A stretch of 36,283 nucleotides of DNA from Priapulus caudatus (lineage: Eukaryota; Priapulida; Priapulimorpha; Priapulimorphida; Priapulidae): positions 186,180 to 222,462 of the forward strand of contig NW_014577342.1 of NCBI RefSeq assembly GCF_000485595.1, read 5' to 3'. Below, in pieces: positions 31,005 through 36,283 of this stretch. The translations under genes and the position numbers were made by a program. The notes beneath the pieces were generated by a model. It saw only the letters and a program-made list of their open reading frames with translations, was not told where the DNA came from and ran no database searches. Each line of letters begins with the position of its first letter. Position 1 is the stretch's first letter.

Positions 31005-31565
31005 AGGGCTTTTGTCGCTTCCAATAAAGCCATTATGGTTTCTCAATCAGTGTTTGATCCCCGAATAGAACTCGCAAGGCTAACGTTCTTCACATTTCTG
31101 ATGACGGCCATCGCCACCTTCACGGTGTTACGGCGCGGAAAAACGCATATCGATTGGACAACTTGTTCAACTAAACTCCTTAAGTTGCTGTAGATAACGA
31201 TAGGCTGCGGCGGAACACAGCACCTTGTTACCGTCGCGCGGACACTGTCTCCGTGTATCCATTGACGCAAAGGCATCTGAATTTGCGCGCCACTATTACG
31301 CGCATCGTGCGCGCTTTACATAAAACGAACACGACCGTCGACTAACGGCTACGACTCGAGTGAAATGCACATTTATCAAAGCGCGCGGTTGACAATCGCG
31401 GTGATATAGAGCGTGTATAAACGCCCCCACAAAGGAGCTGCATGTGTAGCTCATGCGCATAATCATCACTAAGTTAATAGTGAATCATGGGTAATAGCGA
31501 ATTTATCGCCGAACAAGTATCGATCTAGATAAACAAGTTTACATTTTCGAAAGAACGCGTATTTT
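31005..31565. other. No gene recognised
   Basis: Mixed-composition DNA, CpG-rich at 31265-31345. Short frames at 31043-31276 have no domain. Confidence 0.5.
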
Positions 31566-31568
31566 GCT

Positions 31569-31964
31569 TTAAATTGACTAATTTTCACGACCGCCGTTTA
31601 GCCGTTTAATTGACACGAATTTTCTATGGTGTATATTTGTAAAATTTTGTTGACATTTTTTTACATTAAAAGTAAGTATTAACGACACTAAAATCCTCAA
31701 ATTCTTACCTGATAAGATTGTTTTTCAACTAGTTAAAAATACAAAAAATGTGGGCGATTTTATATATATTGATCACGACATTAAATGCTTGCTATGGGCT
31801 ATGCATAAGTTATAAGTATTTGTTCACATCGATCGGAATAGCAGAATAGGAAGTATAACACAGCAATTTAACCATAACAAGTGAACAGAATCACTTTCAT
31901 ATTTCGAAAAAGTGGACTTGTTTTTTTAAAACTTTTACTATTTACGGTGACGTAATCACTTTAA
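31569..31964 (+). repeat. Left arm of a long inverted repeat pair
   Basis: Apart from small indels, this arm is the reverse complement of 35060-35432. Shared landmarks include CACGAATTTTCTATGGTGTA, TTCTTACCTG, ATGTGGGCGATTT, CATTAAATGCTTGCTATGGG, CACATCGATCGGAATAGCAG and GACGTAATCACTTTAA at the inner edge. The arms look about 85-90% identical. The left arm has an extra 27 or so bases near 31580-31607 and lacks a short GGTAGGGGCC insertion seen in the right arm. No coding frame is present. Confidence 0.92.
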
Positions 31965-33744
31965 TCTATTGCAGATCACATGTATTTGTAGTAGGATATC
32001 CTACACAAACGAGCTTATATTGATCGCTAGTTGTTTTAAATATGTAACGCAGTGCGGTTTACCGTAAAAGTGCGAGTGATTATAGCGTTCTATAATGATA
32101 GTGTTATGTACATACACATATATATGTTTACGATTCTCTCAACATTAACATATCGCATATTTTAGGAGTATAGTATTCTTTAATAACTTTGCTATAATTA
32201 TTATAATAATCACGCGATTGCATAGGAATTAACATATCCTATTATTGATTAATGTGTTTTTACTATGTATCACGTGTCTGCATTTTTTGCGATCTTACCA
32301 ATTCGTGTGAAGTGGTGTGCAGGATGCATTAAAAGAGTAATTAAATTTTGATTAAATTAATTAAATTCCGTAAGAAAGTCCAAAGACTTACTGCATTACC
32401 TGTAAAATCTGATTTGCAGAGGCGTTGTTCTCAGTTCAACCGAAATTTACAGTAGAGGTTGTGATAGGCACAGCGCGTATATTTTGTGTTGTCGGCGTAT
32501 TAAAATGGACTGCATGGTGCTAACATTATACTTCATATCTATGACGCAGGATATTTCTGTATATATAGATAAAGGTACTTTTTCGCTGAAATCGTTTCAT
32601 CAAACATGACATTTATTTTATGTCGTCCGTTTATATTTGCTTATACATGCATAACCGGCAAAGAAAATGTCCGGAATTACGTTTATTCCATTTGCCTATG
32701 TATAAAGTATACCTATCGAGACCAATTTGCGTTTTGTGTTTGTCGGTCTTTGACAGGTCCGTGAGATCACAATGACTGTGCGACTGTGTATGCACACGGC
32801 TTGCAGCCATGTAGTGAACCGGTGCTTAAATGTGATTTTCCTGTTAAGATTTCTTTGAGGTACTATGAACATGTTACTCATTTGTAAAGTTCCTATTTCA
32901 AGGCTATAATGATAGTGTTGTTCTATATAATATTGCGATAATATACGTGTAGTTCTCTTTATTTTATACTATGCGGTTTACTACGATTTGAACAAATTGC
33001 TGTACAAATTAGTTACGCTAAAGAAAGTAAATACCTAATCGATTTTAAAGGTTCTTTGCTTACATTTGTTACAAAGAGAGACATCATTATTACTTGTAAC
33101 CAGTACGATTGAATAAATTTTAGTTGCGCGAAATGACGAAGGCTATAGAAGAGAAAAGTTTAAACTGCAGAGTGAATTGGCTGCTAAGCTTGTGCCAGTC
33201 CATAACTAGGCAAATTTGCTTAAATTTATGTATTTCGGTAATTGGGTAGACTCACCTGATTACCAATGTATTGATAGCTCTGCAGGCTTAGGCGGATTGA
33301 CTCATATTTAGATTTACTTCCTTGAAACACATCGGATTGAGACTTTGAATCCTACACCACCGCTACGTAACTTAAACTTTACGGACTAACTGACTGCCCG
33401 AGAGGGCGAAACTCTTCCTAGCATCTTGGTCTAGCAGACGTAATTGGGTGCAGACGTTCCTGCGCGTATACGGAACGTGAATGAGTGCTTGCTATTTTCT
33501 CAGACTGCTGTAGACGGTGTATATTGCAGCTGCTCGTTATTCCGTGTGATCGACGTCACCATGCGACTGAGATCGACAGCGATATAGGCTTCAAGCGTTT
33601 ATTTTTAAAATATCATTGAGAAGGACGGTGCACACTACGCGCTAGCTGAGCTTGTTCATTATGCCTTTCAGTGTTTACGTAAACCTAGCCTGTTGAGAGA
33701 GCCACTAGGAAGGGTCCACATCATCTCTTCTCGAAATCGCCAGC

Positions 33745-33918
33745 ATGACTCTGCTTATTAGTTTAATTCAAGAGGATTTCGGCTTAAAATATGCCATCAT
33801 TAGACCAACAGAAGTTGATTTGCGCAGAGACGTACTGTATTCCACGCTACTGCATAAATTTATCGTAGACAAAATAAAGGAATACGTATGTTGTGACCCT
33901 GTCGCTATTATTTTTTAA
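33745..33918 (+). CDS. Unidentified 57-codon frame with a possible splice donor
   Basis: ATG at 33745 opens MTLLISLIQEDFGLKYAIIR, then PTEVDLRRDVLYSTLLHKFI, with an amphipathic, charged composition unlike the surrounding AT-rich translation. GTATGT at about 33886 could be a donor after KIKEY. Otherwise the frame ends at TAA 33916-33918. I do not recognise a family. It could be an exon, a short protein, or chance. Confidence 0.2.
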   Translation: MTLLISLIQEDFGLKYAIIRPTEVDLRRDVLYSTLLHKFIVDKIKEYVCCDPVAIIF

Positions 33919-34335
33919 AGCTCTGCTGCATTAATTATTTAGTTTGTTATTACGTTGTTGTATGAAATACTCGTGCACGGTGAATCCTACGCTACTGTAG
34001 TATACATAACGCTTTTCACACGTGTACGGCAGTCGATGGAGATTACATCGTCCGTATATTAAATGAAAATGGAGCTTCCTTGGCAACAATAAACATTTAG
34101 AAAAATGGCATGTTACGCCTCTGGAACTTCACGATTTAAAAAGATTTAGACATCACCATCACCACGTCATCATAAATAGTAATCGTATTATTTCTTTTCA
34201 ACAAAAGATTGGAATAAGTAAATCCATTTATCGGATTTGTTCTTTCGCAGCGGATAATTTCCTTCGTTATGCATAATTTGTTGATTTCTGCATGCCGTTC
34301 CATAGACAGGAACGCTTGCAACGTATACATAGCTC

Positions 34336-34375
34336 CAAAAGTAAGATAATAACCCAGCTTATTATCTTACTCTTG
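34336..34375. mobile_element. 40-bp palindromic mini-element flanked by 7-bp duplication
   Basis: The 17-base left arm CAAAAGTAAGATAATAA and the right arm TTATTATCTTACTCTTG are inverted copies with one mismatch, around a CCCAGC loop. ATAGCTC flanks both ends (34329-34335 and 34376-34382). The arm shares AGTAAGATAATA with the 28915 element. Confidence 0.75.
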
Positions 34376-34504
34376 ATAGCTCATACTAGAGAGAAAGTTT
34401 GGTGCACAGAGTAATTTGAATCAGCCGGAGGTTTTGTACTTTTACCTAGTTTGAAAATTATCATATCTGCCATAGGAGTTTGAACACGTATCTGTTATTA
34501 GCGC

Positions 34505-34507
<3 letters not shown>

Positions 34508-34555
<48 letters not shown>
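34508..34555. repeat. (TA)n microsatellite
   Basis: About 24 TA units without interruption. Confidence 0.98.
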
Positions 34556-34558
<3 letters not shown>

Positions 34559-35059
34559 ATTACTTTTTATGTAAATAAATATAGTTTCACAAATATATTT
34601 TCACATAAAAAATGTGGCCTAGACAATTTAACCGTCAGCATGCAATATAGGGCCAGTTCATACGGTAACTATATGAATTTTATTTCGCTATTAACCGGCA
34701 CAAGGTAATTTAAAGTAGCAATGCATTATAATCCGTGCTGCGAAACGTATAACGTCGACAATGTAACAAAGAATATTGCGTTAAGTGAAATTAAACATTT
34801 ATCAGACTCAGTAGACGAGTGAATGCGACTGTCATTATACATTATTGTAAGCGCGAAAACAAGCGCGCTTGCAGATGTGTGTTGCCTGCGAAAGTGCAAT
34901 ATCATGTTCGACAGCTGATCTGAATTTTTAACATGCTAAACTTCGTGATCCGTGATGTTTTTCTTGCGACGCCAGACGCAGCAAATAATAAACGCTGAAA
35001 AGCAAACCAGCGACGCCTGTGTTACAATTATCTAAACACAAGCTAATACATAAGTAGGG

Positions 35060-35432
35060 TTAAAGTGATTACGTCACCGTAAATAGTAAAAGTTAAAAAA
35101 AACAAGTCCACTTTTTCAAAATATGAAAGTGATTCTGTTCACTTGTTATGGTTAAATTGCTGTGTTATACTTCCTATTCTGCTATTCCGATCGATGTGAA
35201 CAAATACTTTTGACTTATACATAGCCCATAGCAAGCATTTAATGTCGTGATCAATATATCAAATCGCCCACATTTTTTAGATTTTTAACAAGTTGAAAAA
35301 CAATTTTAGCAGGTAAGAATTTGAGGATGCATTTAGTGCCGTTAGTAGGCCCCTACCTACTTTTAATGTAAAAAATGGCAACAAAATTTTACAAATATAC
35401 ACCATAGAAAATTCGTGACGTAGTCAATTTAA
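35060..35432 (-). repeat. Right arm of the long inverted repeat pair
   Basis: Reverse-complement partner of 31569-31964, beginning TTAAAGTGATTACGTCACCG and ending ACCATAGAAAATTCGTGACG then TAGTCAATTTAA. No direct duplication flanking the whole 31569-35432 unit is obvious. Confidence 0.92.
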
Positions 35433-35632
35433 CTCCGAGTCCGATCAGCTTAGAAATTTGCTTAGCGAGCCATCGCTTACGGAATGCGTGTAACAACTAC
35501 ATGTGAGAGCGTTCATTAATGTTATTGTTTGACTCTCTGGTACTTACAACGACAGCTTCGCCTCTACTCTAGATCGAGCCATTAATCGGAGTATATAGTA
35601 ACAAGCAGATATAGCTCAGCCTCTTGTCATAT

Positions 35633-35659
35633 CATGAGTCTATCAATGATAGACTTCTG
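35633..35659. mobile_element. 27-bp palindromic mini-element flanked by 7-bp duplication
   Basis: CATGAGTCTATCA, a one-base centre and TGATAGACTTCTG form inverted arms with two mismatches near the tips. GTCATAT is present exactly on both sides (35626-35632 and 35660-35666). Confidence 0.65.
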
Positions 35660-35732
35660 GTCATATATCAAAGCATCTCACACTGGTGTGCGCACGATTT
35701 CAGAGATATAGGTATTCTGGTATAGATCATAT

Positions 35733-35788
35733 CAAGAGTCCATAATAGAGATCCATCTCAGTCTACCCATCTCTATTATGGACTCTTG
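35733..35788. mobile_element. 56-bp palindromic mini-element, imperfect 7-bp duplication
   Basis: CAAGAGTCCATAATAGAGAT is perfectly inverted at the right end (ATCTCTATTATGGACTCTTG) around a 16-base loop. The flanks ATCATAT (35726-35732) and ATAATAT (35789-35795) agree at six of seven bases. It lies 73 bp right of the 35633 element. Confidence 0.65.
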
Positions 35789-35799
35789 ATAATATACAG

Positions 35800-36283
35800 G
35801 CGCATGAGGTACATGCATAGAAAGAAACTATGGTGATCGATTTATCAAGGCTACCGGCAAAAAAATGGTGCGACCTGCACAAATACGAGTCTGTTTGGTT
35901 GCCGAGGCTTCGTGTTACGGTTCTAAGGGAGGGGCCTAGCTGTAACTTTGCACTCTGCCTCTCACATGTTAATCATTAATTTGATTTAGACTTAAAGCCG
36001 CACTATGCGCATCCAAACGCTAATTTCTCCAGTACTAGACTAGCAAATACTTCGTGTCATGCAGAATCATACTACCTTATGACAAAATAAACTCTAGTTC
36101 CTCTCATTTCACTGCGCGTTGTCTTATAAAAGGCATTTGAAAATACCTCTAATGTTGTTCAAATTTTCCGATGTTGTTGACAGTTTCGCGTTGCTCTCCC
36201 AAGCAACCGTGCAGCGGTGCTGCGGTACGGGTGTAGCAAAGATGAAAACATGTGACGTCCCCTAACCGCTTCGAGGCTAACTG
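35800..36283. other. No gene recognised
   Basis: Mixed, mostly AT-rich DNA to the window edge. I see no motif-bearing frame, repeat array or RNA gene. Confidence 0.5.

Larger units (their letters stand above)
31965..35059. other. AT-rich interior between the inverted arms
   Basis: About 3.1 kb without a transposase, polymerase or other recognisable gene. It contains a perfect GTAGGATATCCTAC palindrome (31991-32004), the small frame at 33745-33918, a mini-element at 34336-34375 and a TA microsatellite at 34508-34555. Frames at 32696-32881 and 34136-34330 (minus) are unrecognised. Confidence 0.6.

Noticed and set aside
31991-32004. GTAGGATATCCTAC palindrome as a further mini-element
   Set aside because: It shares the TAGGATATCCTA core with the 28915 element but lacks the CANNAGT tips and flanking duplication.

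Overview
This window looks like nuclear DNA of an animal, most likely an invertebrate. It is dominated by microsatellites and minisatellites, carries a decayed non-LTR retrotransposon, has eukaryotic-style splice donors and CpG-rich promoter-like blocks, and contains no operons or bacterial genes. I cannot name the species. No complete protein-coding gene is visible. The longest open frames, up to 626 codons at 7660-9540, are tandem repeats that happen to lack stops.

Layout. 1-605: a G-rich minisatellite of about 75 bp. 1569-1724 (minus): the best protein-coding match, the C-terminal end of a 4-coumarate:CoA ligase/acyl-CoA synthetase-like enzyme with its PxSxSGKILRR motif and a C-terminal SRL tripeptide. 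It is followed by scattered CTGTCTACCTAACG-type repeats. 2.2-5.0 kb: microsatellites in otherwise featureless DNA. 6.2-9.25 kb: two abutting GC-rich arrays of unrelated unit (about 22 bp, then about 11-12 bp). 9988-10696: a non-autonomous DNA element with GGGCCCGTT termini. 10702-11349: an unusually open but unrecognised frame with one internal stop. 11.6-12.3 kb: tetranucleotide repeats in opposite orientation around a 412-base N gap. 12.5-13.66 kb (minus): protein-like but unidentified frames. 13.9-16.46 kb: CA/GA repeats and a 1.55-kb array of GGTGATGY.

17.28-20.7 kb: more simple repeats around a 5'-truncated, frameshifted LINE (about 17.78-19.74 kb) in which the successive reverse transcriptase blocks are readable, followed by a small GC-rich island. 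20.9-23.5 kb: GA/CT and trinucleotide repeats. 23.99-25.4 kb: an old interspersed repeat with a GATA/CATA tail, containing two diverged copies of one segment. 26.2-30.6 kb: a CpG-rich, regulatory-looking block with a TATA box, strong splice donors after short ATG-led stretches (26738 and 28061), a CAG/CAA tract, and NRF-1-like, YY1-like and Maf-like sites. This is the likeliest 5' end of a plus-strand gene whose body lies outside the window or in introns I cannot resolve.

31.5-36.28 kb is AT-rich. It holds a pair of roughly 375-395-bp inverted repeats about 3.1 kb apart. Across 28.9-35.8 kb there are also four tiny palindromic insertions (27-56 bp) with related ends (CA..AGT...ACT..TG). Three are flanked by exact 7-bp direct duplications and the fourth by a 6/7 match. 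I regard that set as the most novel signal here.
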